A DNA stretch of 64,000 nucleotides from Homarus americanus. Its lineage: Eukaryota; Arthropoda; Malacostraca; Decapoda; Nephropidae. Location of the stretch: positions 3,798,613-3,862,612 of the forward strand of contig NW_024732415.1 in the NCBI RefSeq assembly GCF_018991925.1, written 5' to 3'. This document shows positions 1 through 61,596 of this stretch, one piece after another (positions within the stretch are counted from its first letter, which is position 1; every line of letters starts with the position of its first letter). The notes below the pieces were generated by a model. That model searched no databases. It was not told the DNA's origin and was given only the letters and a program-made list of their open reading frames with translations. The position numbers and the translations under genes are program-made.

Positions 1-666
1 GTGAAAAGAAATGACTGTTGTGACCTATAAAGGGTAGTGAGAACAAGCAGCACCTGGCATAGGTTACCTCAAATCTTTGGTATAACTTGACCTATATTAA
101 TGTCAAAAGCTGTGTGAAAATAACACTATTCTCTTAATAAAAGAAATATAAACAAGATAATCAAGGCACTGGGCTATCAGACAATATTTATATATAGATT
201 CTACTCCTTTCAAAATTCTCATAACTGTAGAAAAGCTGCTGGCATGTAAACAAACCAATTTAACTTACTTTTAGAGAAATGTCAACTTCAAAATACAGTA
301 GACAGTATTTACGGTACTTTTTATTAAATGTATATATATGCATTTATAAATAAAATTTTGGTACATAAGAAAGAAAGTAAAGTTCAACTCAGTTTTTATA
401 TTTATGGAAGCAAAACTTGTAGTCAGGGAGGAAAATGTCCAGTTTTGAGAATCCGATTTTCTGAAATCTGGTTTCAAGGGTCTGTACCTGTATAAACCTC
501 AATGCAAACAGCTAAAATTGAAAATGGAGGAGGTTCAAGTATTGCATGCATTATACTATTACTGTATTAAATAGAAAATTCCTGAGACTTTCACAAACAT
601 TGTTCAAATTATCAATTCATATTTTTTCTAGAAGCATCTTTAAAAAAAAAAAATTGTCACACTTAC

Positions 667-49569
<48,903 letters not shown>

Positions 49570-49689
49570 ATTAGCAATGGCCTTTATAACGTCATTGACG
49601 ACGCAGCAACTTCTGGAAGAAAAACAAATCCACAAATTGTATTATTGAGGTAGCTTCTTCACACATTCATTTGGAAGTCTATCATTTAC

Positions 49690-49830
49690 GAGTAACTGGT
49701 CTCCCTAGAGGTCCAGCAAGGGCCATTCCCATGGGTCTAGTCTTAGTACAGGAAGATAGTTGAATACCCACAGAAAACTAACATTGTTCAGCAAGGTCAC
49801 ACTGCACAACACCCATCTCGCATCCAACCT
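49690..49830 (-). mobile_element. SINE fragment, same family as 23900-24142
   Basis: tcttagtacaggaagatagttgaatacccacagaaaactaacattgttcagc parallels tagtacaggaggaaaccaaagtacccggagaaaaccaatgatgtttgg at 23980, with decay. Confidence 0.5.
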
Positions 49831-50715
49831 AAGTAGGTCTGAAATATGAGTCAAATTGGAGAGAGACAAACTGAACTGCTGAAGTGTAGTTTGTTTTATT
49901 ATTCACTTATCATACATGTATTATTTTTGCTAATAATCGACATATTGTGGAGCCTACAAGAATTCCAAGTAAAATAATATTTCTTAGTGTTATTACAATG
50001 ACATATACAGGTATGGAATATGTGGATTACAATATAACGTGACTAGGCTGTAGATCCTGCCGAATGAGATTTTTCCTATAGCTACTATACACCAGTACTT
50101 CTTATACTTTATCAGTGCCATACACACTTGAGTCATTATCACAAGCTTTCATTCACCCCGACTTCACCTCCTTATGATTTGTTAATCGTCCATTTTCCTG
50201 TCTCTTTATATACATGAATCACGCCATTTAAAAATGCAACATAATTTACTTTCTTAAGTTTCCTTTTTTTACCACCTGAACAAATCTGAAAAACAATGAA
50301 CGACAAGCTTCACACACCAGTAAACATATCTAAACCGGTTTGGAACATCAATGGCTGGGGTGTCCCTGTGACAAGCTTCTCAAATCGGGGCCCAATATCC
50401 ATCTCCAAAGCGGAGGCCCCGCATAAACGTCTAGGTGAGAATTTTGTTTCTAACGTTTCAGTTCTACCAATATGGAGACAAAATTTTTCAGACAGTTACG
50501 TAGCTGCCGTCACCACTAATACTTGAAGGGTTTCCATGGCAATTGATTAGTATTCAGGGAACTGGAGCAACCAACCCAATAGCTTCCACAGTACGAGTAC
50601 ATTTCAAAAGATGCTTTTTGGGTGAAGTCATGAAGCTTCATCAACAACCCTGTGATCTCCCGGACATGCGCCCGCTTGATGTGGCCGATGATGAAAGGAT
50701 TGACCAGCCACATTA
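49831..50715. other. Upstream region, no recognised feature
   Basis: Contains open frames of 70-76 codons without similarity I recognise. A noncoding first exon or promoter of the receptor could lie here or further right, but I cannot place it. Confidence 0.35.
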
Positions 50716-52246
50716 TCGTCCTCAAAGGGTTAAGTCTGCATCCTCAAAGGGTTAAGTCAGCATCCTCAAAGGGTTAAGTCAGTGTCCTCAAAGGGTTAAG
50801 TCAGTGTCCTCAAAGGGTTAAGTCAGCATCCTCAAAGGGTTAAGTCAGCATCCTCAAAGGGTTAAGTCAGCATCCTCAAAGGGTTAAGTCAGTGTCCTCA
50901 AAGGGTTAAGTCAGTGTCCTCAAAGGGTTAAGTCAGCATCCTCAAAGGGTGAAGTCAGTGTCCTCAAAGGGTTAAGTCAGCATCCTCAAAGGGTTAAGTC
51001 AGTGTCCTCAAAGGGTTAAGTCAGTGTCCTCAAAGGGTTAAGTCAGTGTCCTCAAAGGGTTAAGTCAGTGTCCTCAAAGGGTTAAGTCAGTGTCCTCAAA
51101 GGGTTAGGTCAGTGTCCTCAAAGGGTTAAGTCAGTGTCCTCAAAGGGTTAAGTCAGTGTCCTCAAAGGGTTAAGTCAGTGTCCTCAAAGGGTTAAGTCAG
51201 CATCCTCAAAGGGTTAAGCCGGCATCCTCAAGAGGTTAAATCTGCTCCTTAAAGGGTTATATCTGCATCCTCAAAGGGTTAAGTCAGCATCCTCAAAGGG
51301 TTAAGTCAGTGTCCTCAAAGGGTTAAGCATCCTCAAGGGTTAAGTCAGTGTCCTCAAAGGGTTAAGTCAGTGTCCTCAAAGGAGTTAAGTCAGTGTCCTC
51401 AAAGGGTTAAGTCAGTGTCCTCAAAGGGTTAAGTCAGCATCCTCAAAGGGTTAAGTCAGCATCCTCAAAGGGTTAAGTCAGTGTCCTCAAAGGGTTAAGT
51501 CAGTGTCCTCAAAGGGTTAAGTCAGTGTCCTCAAAGGGTTAAGTCAGTGTCCTCAAAGGGTTAAGTCAGCATCCTCAAAGGGTTAAGTCAGCATCCTCAA
51601 AGGGTTAAGTCAGCATCCTCAAAGGGTTAAGCATCCTCAAGGGTTAAATTATAAAGGGTTAATCTGTCCTCAAAGGGTTAAGTCAGCATCCTCAAAGGGT
51701 TAAGTCAGCATCCTCAAAGGGTTAAGTCAGCATCCTCAAAGGGTTAAAGTCCAGCATCCTCAAAGGGTTAAGTCTAAGTCATCCTCAAGGGTTAAAGTGT
51801 CCTCAGTCAGTCTCCTCAAAGGGTTAAGTCAGTGTCCTCAAAGGGTTAAGTCAGTGTCCTCAAAGGGTTAAGTCAGTGTCCTCAATGGGTTAAGTCAGTG
51901 TCCTCAATGGGTTAAGTCAGTGTCCTCAAAGGGTTAAGTCAGTATCCTCAAAGGGTTAAGTCAGTGTCCTCAAAGGGTTAAGTCAGTGTCCTCAAAGGGT
52001 TAAGTCAGTGTCCTCAAAGGGTTAAGTCAGTGTCCTCAAAGAGTTAAGTCAGCATCCTCAAAGGGTTAAGTCAGCATCCTCAAAGGGTTAAGCCGGCATC
52101 CTCAAGAGGTTAAATCTGCATCCTTAAAGGGTTATATCTGCATCCTCAAAGGGTTAAGTCAGCATCCTCAAAGGGTTAAGTCAGCATCCTCAAAGGGTTA
52201 AGTCAGCATCCTCAAAGGGTTAAGTCAGCATCCTCAAAGGGTTAAG
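50716..52246. repeat. 1.5-kb satellite of a 22-bp unit
   Basis: About 70 copies of cctcaaagggttaagtcagcat, with the last positions alternating between two subtypes, cagcat and cagtgt, in blocks. Local indels at 51310-51340 and 51620-51800. A longer segment containing ccggcatcctcaagaggtta aatctgc recurs at 51218 and 52091, showing block duplication. Confidence 0.95.
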
Positions 52247-52278
52247 AGCCACCTGCCTCCTGACCAAGTACTTTTGTT

Positions 52279-52536
52279 ATGGGGTGTACGACGCCATTTA
52301 CGATGACCTTCTTGCCCTGATCTTTTTTTCAGCAATATCGCCTTTAACACATATGGAACGTTGCACTTTTCGAAGCTTTGGAGGAGTCTCAAAACAAGTT
52401 TCCTGGTGGGAATTATAAGCTAATACTGTACTCAAAATATCGAAACTTCGAGATCTCTCCAGAGCTTCGAAAAGGTGGTCTTCATAAAACAAGATCAGGG
52501 CAAGAAGGTCATCGTAAATGGCGTCGTACACCCCAT
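52279..52536. mobile_element. 258-bp fold-back element with perfect 46-bp arms
   Basis: The arm atggggtgtacgacgccatt..gccctgatctt (52279-52324) is exactly complementary to 52491-52536. A second inner pair, cttttcgaagct..ggag.ag.tct (52366-52395) against 52446-52474, extends the stem imperfectly. No coding content. It sits between two 22-bp satellites. Confidence 0.85.
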
Positions 52537-52619
52537 GACTGTTCTTGAATACGGACAGACGACTGGGAGAATTTTAGGTCTTACCTCCCTGAGTATTGTT
52601 TTTTTTCTTCTACTCTCTC

Positions 52620-52970
52620 TTAACCCTTGAGTACGGTGACATTATATTCAGATGCTTAAGTTATTGTACTCAAGGGGTTGAATCATCGTACTAAAGGGGC
52701 TAAATCATCGTACTAAAGGGGTTAAATCATCATACTAAAGGGGTTAAATCATCGTACTCAAGGGGCTAAATCACCCCATTAAAGGGATTAAATCATCGTA
52801 CTAAAGGGGCTAAATCATCGAACTAGAGGGGCTTAATCATCGTACTCAAGGGGCTAAATCATCGTACTCAAGGGGCTAAATCATCGTAATAAAGGGGTTA
52901 AATAATCGCACTATGAGATAAATTATCATACTAAGGGGGTTAAGTTATCGTAGTAAAGGAGTCAAAACTA
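52620..52970. repeat. Diverged 22-bp satellite, second array
   Basis: About 15 copies of tcgtactaaaggggttaaatca, a unit of the same length and alignment as the array at 50716. Confidence 0.88.
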
Positions 52971-53004
52971 CTCAAAAAGATTTTTGCCTCCTGTCCGCGC
53001 CCAC

Positions 53005-53260
53005 TCCTGTGTCTGAACTGTCTCCACCAGGGCTATCTGGACCTGAGGACACCACCCCCGGCTACCTGTACCCCACCGACATGTCGACCCACACAATTAC
53101 ACTAAAAGGTGTGTCCCTCAATGTTGTCAATACCTATGTGCCTCCCTCCACCCCTACTGTACCTGCCCCACCACACCATATCACCTCCACCACCCCCACT
53201 GTACTTCGCCACGCCTGGCCTGGCCGCACTGTTTGTAAACTTTGTGGTCAACCGACTCTC
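53005..53260 (+). mobile_element. Possible LINE endonuclease fragment
   Basis: Frame with HTITLKGVSLNVVNTYVPPS, resembling the NxYxPP segment of LINE endonucleases, followed by proline-rich sequence. Weak. Confidence 0.3.
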
Positions 53261-53681
53261 ACACCCTCTTTCACCACATCCTCATTTGCCCTATGACCTC
53301 CTCCTACAGGTCCCCAGCCGTTACCAACACCTCTTCCCTCCCTGACCAGATATCCCTCCTCCTAGTGACAGGCCTGGCACTTGACATTATTAGGGACCTG
53401 CCACACTTTGCCATAAACAGATGAATTGTACCGGGAATTTCCCCCCACACACTCATCATTGTCACTTTATGTAACTTGCTGACAAAACCCATGACCCTTC
53501 AGGCCTTTACGCCCTTAATGCAGGAGTCATAAAGGCAAGCATGAACTCCGCATGCTTCCCAGTTGGGCGCTGTAAACGCTTCTGCGCTTCACCTTGCACA
53601 GGATGTAAGGGGGTGCCCAATAAACTAGCCCCCTCGTGGGCAATCTGTAATCTGTATCGGCCTGGGGTTCGAATATTTTAC

Positions 53682-53691
53682 AATGATGATG

Positions 53692-53753
<62 letters not shown>

Positions 53754-53775
53754 CATAATAATAATAATAATAATC

Positions 53776-53873
<98 letters not shown>

Positions 53874-54250
53874 TATAACCATAAATTAACAATCAATAAA
53901 AAATATAGATAAATTAATAATAATAATCATAAATAAATAAAAAAAATTAAACAATAATATTAATTATTACTATAAATTAATAATCAATAAAAAATATAGA
54001 TAAATTAATAATAATAATCATAAATAAATACGAAAAAAAAATCTAGAAACGATATATACTGCATGTACGTTGTGTTGTCAAAGTAAGAGAAACAATTGAG
54101 ACCCTGCAATTGTGTGTAAATGAGGCAGAAACTCAGATCAGCAACCAGGTACTTGGTCACATATGGCAGCAGGGTCTACCATTAGACAACACATTATGCT
54201 TCCAATATCTTCCCAGGCGGTAGTACCTCCCTGTTTGGTAGCTGCCTATT
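53682..54250 (+). repeat. (AAT)n microsatellite and dispersed repeat, copy 3
   Basis: A 190-bp AAT run (53682-53873), then two copies of an AT-rich piece ending aaaaaatatagataaattaataataataatcataaataaat (53895 and 53985), then the unit shared with 17640 and 44080. Confidence 0.82.
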
Positions 54251-54886
54251 ACCTATAAAGTATAGTAAAAATATTTACTATTGACTTTAGAATATCTCCT
54301 AATATCAAGTGCGCATGGCTTCAAAATGGCCTCATAATGCCCATAATATTAGCTGGGTGGGCTCACTGCGGTCGCCATGTTCCCCCACCCACAACGACTT
54401 GGACCCCCCCTTTTGATCCGCCCCTGGACCCACTTTCTTCCTAAATTTCCAAGATGAAAATTTAGTGAAAACATAACATACTCTCACACACACACGCACA
54501 CATACACATACTCAGCATATCCGAACATTTCTACTCCCAACAAACTCCCCCGCACACTCACAAGCACCCAAACGCCTTTACAAACACATACACCAAAATA
54601 ACCCCCACACACACTTCAGTAATCTTTTCGTCGAGGTCTTAACAGCTGGACGGATGGACACTTGGGAACCCCTGGCCTAGCTGAGACCGGAAACCACTAA
54701 TCACTGTCTTTTTAGACTTCTGTGATCTCAGGGTTTGGTCTATCCCAGGGGTAGTTATCCCAGCGGTAGTCATCCCAGGGCAGTTATCCCAGGTGTAGTA
54801 TAATGTTAGGGCACATGCTACCCCTAGACAGTACAAACCCCTGCATATCCTAAAATTCCTACAGCACAGCCCAAGGTAGAGAGGTA
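54251..54886. other. Upstream region, no recognised feature
   Basis: Contains a CA-rich tract at 54484-54615 and four ccca-g-gg-tagt-atcc repeats at 54745-54800; nothing else. Confidence 0.4.
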
Positions 54887-55050
54887 TAGTCACCCAAAAA
54901 AGTCGTGTCGCGAACCATGAACCCGAGATTCAGTCTCTTGAATCCGAAGCATTTATGGACAGAATAATGTATCATTGTCTACTGCTTCGGGTTCACGAGT
55001 CTGAATCTCGGGGTTCGTGGTTCGCGACAGAACTTTTTTGGGTGACTGTA
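54887..55050. mobile_element. 164-bp palindromic MITE
   Basis: Ends tatagtcacccaaaaaagt and acttttttgggtgactgta; almost the whole element is an inverted repeat through gtcgcgaaccatgaaccc and gattcag. The left terminal CA has become TA. Confidence 0.82.
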
Positions 55051-56279
55051 CAGCTTCCATAGCCTCGCGGACCAGGGAGACTCGCAAATATTGTTTTCTT
55101 GTTCTAAGGTATTGTTTTGGTCCAATAATCTCGAAGACTATTGACCCCTAGGAGCAACAGAGCTCTTAACTGTCTTAAATAATCTAGGCTCCAAAAGGGT
55201 TAAGACACTTAAGACTCGAGTACTGTACATCCAGTTACCAAATAACATTGGCAGAGGGCAGCATGTGATGGTAATACATATAGAACTTATAACGGTAATG
55301 AAGTAAAATGGTCTGTGTTATTCATGAATGAACTCTGTTTTCTTAAGACTGTTTTATCGGTCAAACAAGGATCCGGTACCTGTGTGTGTGTGTGTGTGTG
55401 CGTGTGAATATTTACTGTGACAGTTGTGAAGCAAGAGTCTATCATCACACGAGACTCTTTTATCAACTCTTAGGAAAGAAAATAGCTTCTACACAACTCT
55501 GTAATAACTTACAGTAAATAATTTATATTCATGTACTTCCGTTAGGTAGAACACATCCTCTATTATCTATCATTTCTTTACCAAGTAAATTACTCATTTA
55601 CTCATTGTCGCATCTGTGCTTCCCGTTAGATATACAGTAATCTGTCTAACTTGTCGTCAGCTTAAAAGCTGATCGGGTGGTTTGTCTGTGTACTGTGCAA
55701 GAAATAACCGTTATGTTTAGTGGGGTCACACTAACACTCCTATCAAGCCTGGGACGCAGTGAGACTAGTGAAGCCGTGAGAGGCAAGCGTGCTACAATTT
55801 CCAGGGTCATTACGCATCGAACTAAAGCATTTGTATCTTACAAAAGACAATTTAAAAAATAAGTAAAGGCAGCACACAGCCAGGTGGTAACGATGTGAGA
55901 GTTGTACATAATATTTATACCATCACTCTCGAGTATTAGTCGTACTAGGAGGCGTTTACATCTCCAGGTTTTCTCTCCAGCCAGGACACGGCAGATAAAA
56001 CGTCTTTTATTTCTTGGGATTTTCACTTTAATGCATATACGGCATACCTGGTGGTAGAGGAAGAAAAGCCTATGTTGGATTTACTTAGAGAGCAGTAACA
56101 GTAGGTCGCTGTCTGGTATACTAGGTATGTTTTGGCGATTAAAAGGAAATCATTATTCATCTGTGTCTGATTTAGGAGAAATAAACAAAATATGGAACCA
56201 ACATTCAGTGTTTTGTTTCCCTGCTTTCAGTTTCTTAGGTTAAGTCCACGTCGTATTTCCTTTACTCTGCTGCTAGATG
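55051..56279. other. Upstream region, no recognised feature
   Basis: A short TG run at 55380-55407. No gene supported. Confidence 0.4.
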
Positions 56280-56528
56280 TACAGTCTCGTTCAAGATTCT
56301 TCGATCACTGCTGGCAACTCAAGGCCGTTTGTTTACTATAGTACGTAGTGTCATATAATACGAAACAAAAAAGCCCAACCATTAAATTAAGCAACGGGGA
56401 ACTAACTAACCAATGACCGATAACTTTTACATTTACTTAAAATTTTTACTTGGTACTATAGTAAACAAACGGCCTTGAGTTGCCAGCTGTCTCCAGCAGT
56501 GATCGAAGAATCTTGAACGAGACTGTAC
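56280..56528. mobile_element. 249-bp palindromic MITE
   Basis: The arms tacagtctcgttcaagattc..ttcgatcactgctg and ..ggcaactcaaggccgtttgtttactatagta are repeated in reverse at the right end, with a 13-base insertion (ctgtctccag region) on one side. TA flanks. Confidence 0.88.
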
Positions 56529-57757
56529 ATTACATACATTCAAACAAATGTTTGTGAAACATAAATGAAATCAAGCCAAATGAAGGTTCCAAAACAGTAT
56601 ATTACCATATTTTAACACCGAATAATCATTTAAAACTTGCTGTCTGGGATGAAAACTTTATGACTGGGTGAACAGCTGTAAAGTAGCAACAACTATGCAT
56701 GTGGTATGCGTTAGGGGACAGCGTTACAGAGGGTTATCCACTGTTTAAGTGAAAACAAATTAAAAGCATTCATAAAAACACTAATGTCCTTTTCACTCAC
56801 TAATAGAACAATTTTTTTAATGTAGTAAGTCAAGTCGGCCTGAGAAAGGGCGTTGACTAAGTAGAATAATGTACAAAATTAGATTACCTTCGCGGCTGTT
56901 CCCAATCTTAATAACTGTTTCTCAACGTAGCCGCCTTTATGTTCAACACAAGTATTCCAGGGACTCTAGTTTCTTGATATCGTCCAGGTAGAAATTTCTT
57001 GGGCGTTATGTAATATAAGCCACGACTACACTGCCTATCTGACCTCAGGAGGGAGAGCGGATACGTTACCAAATCCGGGGCTGGTAACTCACATGTGAAG
57101 AAACTTTCTAATTTCAAGAACAATTGGAATCTGGAAGCCTCCCCCCCCTCCCCCTCACATATTTCCGATAATTCAAGAGAGTGAGATTCCTGAAGTAATG
57201 AACACGTTGTCTCTTGCATAACTTAAAGTAAAACACATATATAAATGAAGCAAAAGTAACGACTGTTTATAGTACCCAAGTGCAGTAATGTTAATTATTA
57301 TTTTCTTTCATGAACGACGGAAATGAAGTCTTACACAAGCTGTTTATCTGCGGGTTAGTTATAATGAAAATACCGTGAACATTAGGGGGGTGATATTTTT
57401 CTCATTACAATATACAAATTCTCAAAAAGATTATAACGAAGAGATCAACCGCACCGTCATACTAGAAGTTCAAAGGGTGGACTTCCTGTAGCTGCTTCTA
57501 TCTGAACACAAACATAAAATCACGTACGTACAGTAGCTATAACAACTATCTGTGCATACTTAGTGGGAAACAATATGAGACCATGGACGATAAATTTTAC
57601 ATATACTCAAAATAATTCAAATATTAGAATATAACTTAGCATAAATAAATAAATAAATAATGAAAATTTTTAAATAGATGATAACTTCAACTATACAAAT
57701 CACGATTCAAAACGTGTATCCCGGAACATCTGTACAAAGGCAGGTACAATAACCACC
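56529..57757. other. Upstream region, no recognised feature
   Basis: Open frames here lack recognisable similarity. Confidence 0.4.
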
Positions 57758-58525
57758 CCTTAATTGAGTACGATGACTGAACCTCTTGCGTATATTCCCT
57801 ACCACATGAGTACGATGACTAAACTCTCACGTATGATCACTACCTTGGGTACAATGATTGAACCTCTCAAGTCCAATGACAACCCTTGAGTACGATCATC
57901 ACCCATTCATTACGATAACGTAGCCTCTCGAGTACAATGACTTAACCCTTGAGAACAATAACATAAGTCAATGAGTACGAGGTTTTTAACCCTTTGCATA
58001 CGATTTCCTGTACTTTACCCTCCAGTCTAATGACGTCATACTGAAGAGTTTAACGCCCGTATTATTAAACATCATTTTCCCTGGGAGGGTCGTTGTTTCG
58101 AGTTTTAACTATGATTACAGTAAAATGGCGGTAAAATTAACTAATTCCAATATTATAAATTAATTTTATAGGAACTAGTTAATTTTACCGCCACACCACC
58201 TCGTTAAGTACTGTACTGCAGTGTCCCCCAGGACTCGCTTAGTTTAAAACTCGGGTTGAAACATGACGACCCTCTTCAATGGAAGATGTTGTTTAATATT
58301 ACGGGCGCCAATTGTTGTACTCGAGAAGTTAAGTTATCGTAATGAAGTTGTGGTGATCGTGCTCAACGGGTTAAGTCATTGTACTCGAGAGGTTAAGTTA
58401 TCGAAATGAAGGTGTGATGATCGTACTCAAGGGATTAAATCATTGTACTCGACAGATTAAATTATCGTACTCATGGGGTTAAGGCATTGTACTCGAGAGG
58501 TTAAATCATCGTACTCAGGGGGTTA
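57758..58525. repeat. Large fold-back made of 22-bp satellite units
   Basis: The left half carries units reading gagtacgatgactgaacctc; the right half carries the complement (gaggttaaatcatcgtactc). The centre has 22-bp arms, 58127-58148 and 58171-58192 (ggcggtaaaattaactaatt cc), with one mismatch. Intermediate parts (cgcccgtattattaaacatc / gatgttgtttaatattacgggcg) also pair. About 770 bp in all. Confidence 0.78.
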
Positions 58526-58710
58526 AGGGAGGGACAAGTTGACCAGGTATGTGTGTGTGGATCGAGCAAGATTTTAGAAAGACTATCGGATTTGTTTTAA
58601 AGCCTAAATAAGATTAAAGAAAGGTAGAAAGCCTCATTAGGGTCATAATCAGGCCTTTATAACATTCCAGCATCGTCCATATGGGAACCTCGGATCGACT
58701 CAATATAGGA

Positions 58711-58732
58711 GAGGGGGGGGGGGGGAGGGGGG
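58711..58732 (+). repeat. G-run
   Basis: gagggggggggggggagggggg, followed at 58741 by a C-rich complement-like stretch; could form a G-quadruplex. Confidence 0.7.
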
Positions 58733-60019
58733 CTCAAAGGACACGCCCCCTCCCCCGCTGGAAAAAAAAATAAATAAGAAGAAATTTAGTTCATTCTTAA
58801 AGTTTTTTTTTTATTTCATCTAAACCACAATTAATGCCCTGTGCTCCTCACTGCCGTTTTTTTTTATTCATTTTATGGGTTTTCTTCTTAATCTTAATTT
58901 ATATATCATCAGAAAGATAAGACACCATACAATAGACGTTATCACACAGGACATTTACCATGGTATATCAAGACACAGTGCCTACAGAAGCTGCTAACAT
59001 AGATAAAACATTTTCCAGAACGAATTAGGTAATCAAATGTACGTTTTGAATTTATCCAAACTGTCGTGTTTTTTCGCGAGTTTAAGGAAAACGTATTTTA
59101 TAATCAGCAAAAATAACTCCCTGACCTTCGTTGTGATCCCTTAAATAATGGACCACAAAAACACAATATATGGCCCTTAATACATCTACTTAGTTACGCT
59201 TCAGACAGCTTAAAATCACTAAAGTAGCTGAAGGTAATTGTTCACCAGACAAGTGTTATAATTCTGATCAAGGGGCTTTTGTCGGTGGGGGCGATACGGA
59301 GGGCAAGTCTACTGGGCCAGCCTGTCTCATAAAGGTCCGAAAGGCTTCATAAGCACAACTTCTGACCACGGTTTCGCGACCCCTTCAGAACGCTTTGGCC
59401 TCGAGGTGTGGATGAACACTGTCAGCACATGGGTTGATGCCTACTGGTGCGCTTTACCAAACTTTCAGTTTTTAAAAGTGGTGTAACAAAAATGCACATG
59501 TAACCGAACGAACTTTCAACATCCATTTTATACTTTTTGTTTTCACTCTTTTCGGCTCGAGGCTTTGGGTGGGCTGGAGTTATGTATGTATAAAAATATA
59601 TGAATTAACAAAAATAAGTGAAAACAATAAATATATTAATCCTAATAAACATACCACTGGTTCTTAGAGATGTAATAGATAAGATGAAGAAGTCCTGGGC
59701 AAGGTCAGTGGAGTAACACTAGGCACTTGGAGTACTACAGTTCTGGGTCAACATAGCTACAGTACCTAAGAAAAACACTGGGGGGTCCTTTGCTTAGGGC
59801 AGAAACCCTGGGAGGCCTAAGGGATAACTCTGATTCTCCCAAACGCCTTATATCAACTTAAGTTCTTGACTACAGCTGGCCTAACAAGGCCCTGATTACC
59901 CAGAGGAGACCGGAGGTGAGCTACTATCACTCACCCGCCTTAACCAACACTGAGCGGTGGTTGGTGCCTCCCTGGTACAGGAAGCCCTGAGTTGAACCTG
60001 GTGACAAAGACAGGCCAGG
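58733..60019. other. Upstream region, no recognised feature
   Basis: No repeat or coding feature supported. Confidence 0.4.
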
Positions 60020-60310
60020 ACACTTACGTTAAAGATGGACAGTACATGTATGAGGGCACTTACCTTATGTGATGTGTGGATAATACACACTTGAGAGCAC
60101 TTACTGTACGTCAAGTGTGGGTAGTACACATCTGAGAACTGTAGTTACCGTTTGTTGAGTGTAAAAGTATTTCCCTGAAGGCACTTACCGTATGTAAAGT
60201 CTGAACTGTACATGTTTAAAGGTACTTAACGTATGTAAAGTATAGACAGTCCTTATCTGAGGGTAGTTAAATTATACTAAGTGTGGATTATACTTACCTA
60301 CTGGCACTTA
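60020..60310. repeat. Degenerate tandem repeat, unit about 55 bp
   Basis: About five copies of a unit like ggcacttaccttatgtgatgtgtggataatacacacttgag, with spacing 53-58 and heavy substitution. Confidence 0.65.
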
Positions 60311-61590
60311 TCACAATTAGCGAGACTTGATTGAAAATTGTATAAATTATTGGTGATCCTTGTACAAAGTACCTACTAGTAGGCTTAACTGGCTAGGGCA
60401 TAGGCCTACTCCACTTTCTAACACTTATTTGACGTATAGGTAAAGCTGCCATAACTGAACTGCACTGTACATCCAGGAGACATGGAGGACGTTGCCTCTG
60501 TGTTGCCATGTAATTTTCAGTCCAGCAGAGAACTGACAGACAACCGTGCAATCATACAGCATCACACACAGCTACAGATACACATTGTCGAACTCTGATA
60601 ACTTAGTTTCCTGCTATTTACAACTAAAGACTTTGCTGAAAGTGAGAAACTGGTTCAACGCCAAGAAAGTGATTTAGAACCACCATCTGCACTAGATCAG
60701 CTGGAGACATGTGATGACAGCTTGTTTTTTTTTTACCATTACTGTACTGTACCTGCACTGACTCCTGGCATTCTAACATCGACTGAGTTCGTCTGTGTGG
60801 AAAATGAGCCTTATAATTTTACGAGATGTGGATGTGTGGGGTTGCTTTGTGTAACTAAACAAGGGTGGTTAGATAAGTCTCATCTGTTGTTTCCTAAGAA
60901 TGTGGCCTTATCATAAATTTGACTAAGTCGTTATCAGAAAAAAAAAGAGAACTATATCTCACTTTCAGACGTTTATGACAGTCGAGATGATAAAAAGCAG
61001 ATATTTTGAGTATTGTTTCTAAATATTCGTCGTCCTTACTCATGTTAAGAGTCTCTAAGCGAGGGAATGAGGGTAACAGTCACTATTCTCATCAGTGTTC
61101 ACATTCTAACTTCTCATTTAAGGTGTGAGAACTTATATCACAACAATCTCGAGTTCACTTACTATCTTCCTGGAACCATTTTGAAATTTTGATTGCCCCC
61201 CCCCCCTCCCCCTCCTCCTCCCAACAAAAAAGCATTCTTCCACATTTTACAGAAGCCACGTTTATGTGTCGGGGAGTATTTTGTTTCAAGGAAGAGGCAA
61301 CGAATGGGGTATTTAGCCAAGAATATATCGAACATATCTATGAATACATTTACAATACATAAAAAACATTACTATGGTTTTATAAATATATATATACGAT
61401 GTAGGAAAAGAACTTTCATTCCTTAGCTTATATAAATGTTATCAATGCTGTGTCGAGTCAAAAGAAGGTATACATCCCAGCTAACAGAGATTAAAAGTGA
61501 GTTACTGCATAAGGTCAAAATACACGTGTAAAGTCTTTGTAAGGTCAGAGCGTCGGCCACGTCTTGGTATAAACCATTTACTCATATCCT
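60311..61590. other. Upstream region with a C-rich tract
   Basis: A pyrimidine run at 61196-61223 (C and CCT). Nothing else recognised. Confidence 0.4.
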
Positions 61591-61596
61591 GTCTCA

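Noticed and set aside
50716..52246. CRISPR-like regular repeat
   Set aside because: Units are directly adjacent with no unique spacers, in a eukaryotic intron-rich setting; a tandem satellite.
56908..57219. 103-codon open frame on the minus strand
   Set aside because: No similarity recognised, no splice or start support, in repeat-rich upstream DNA.
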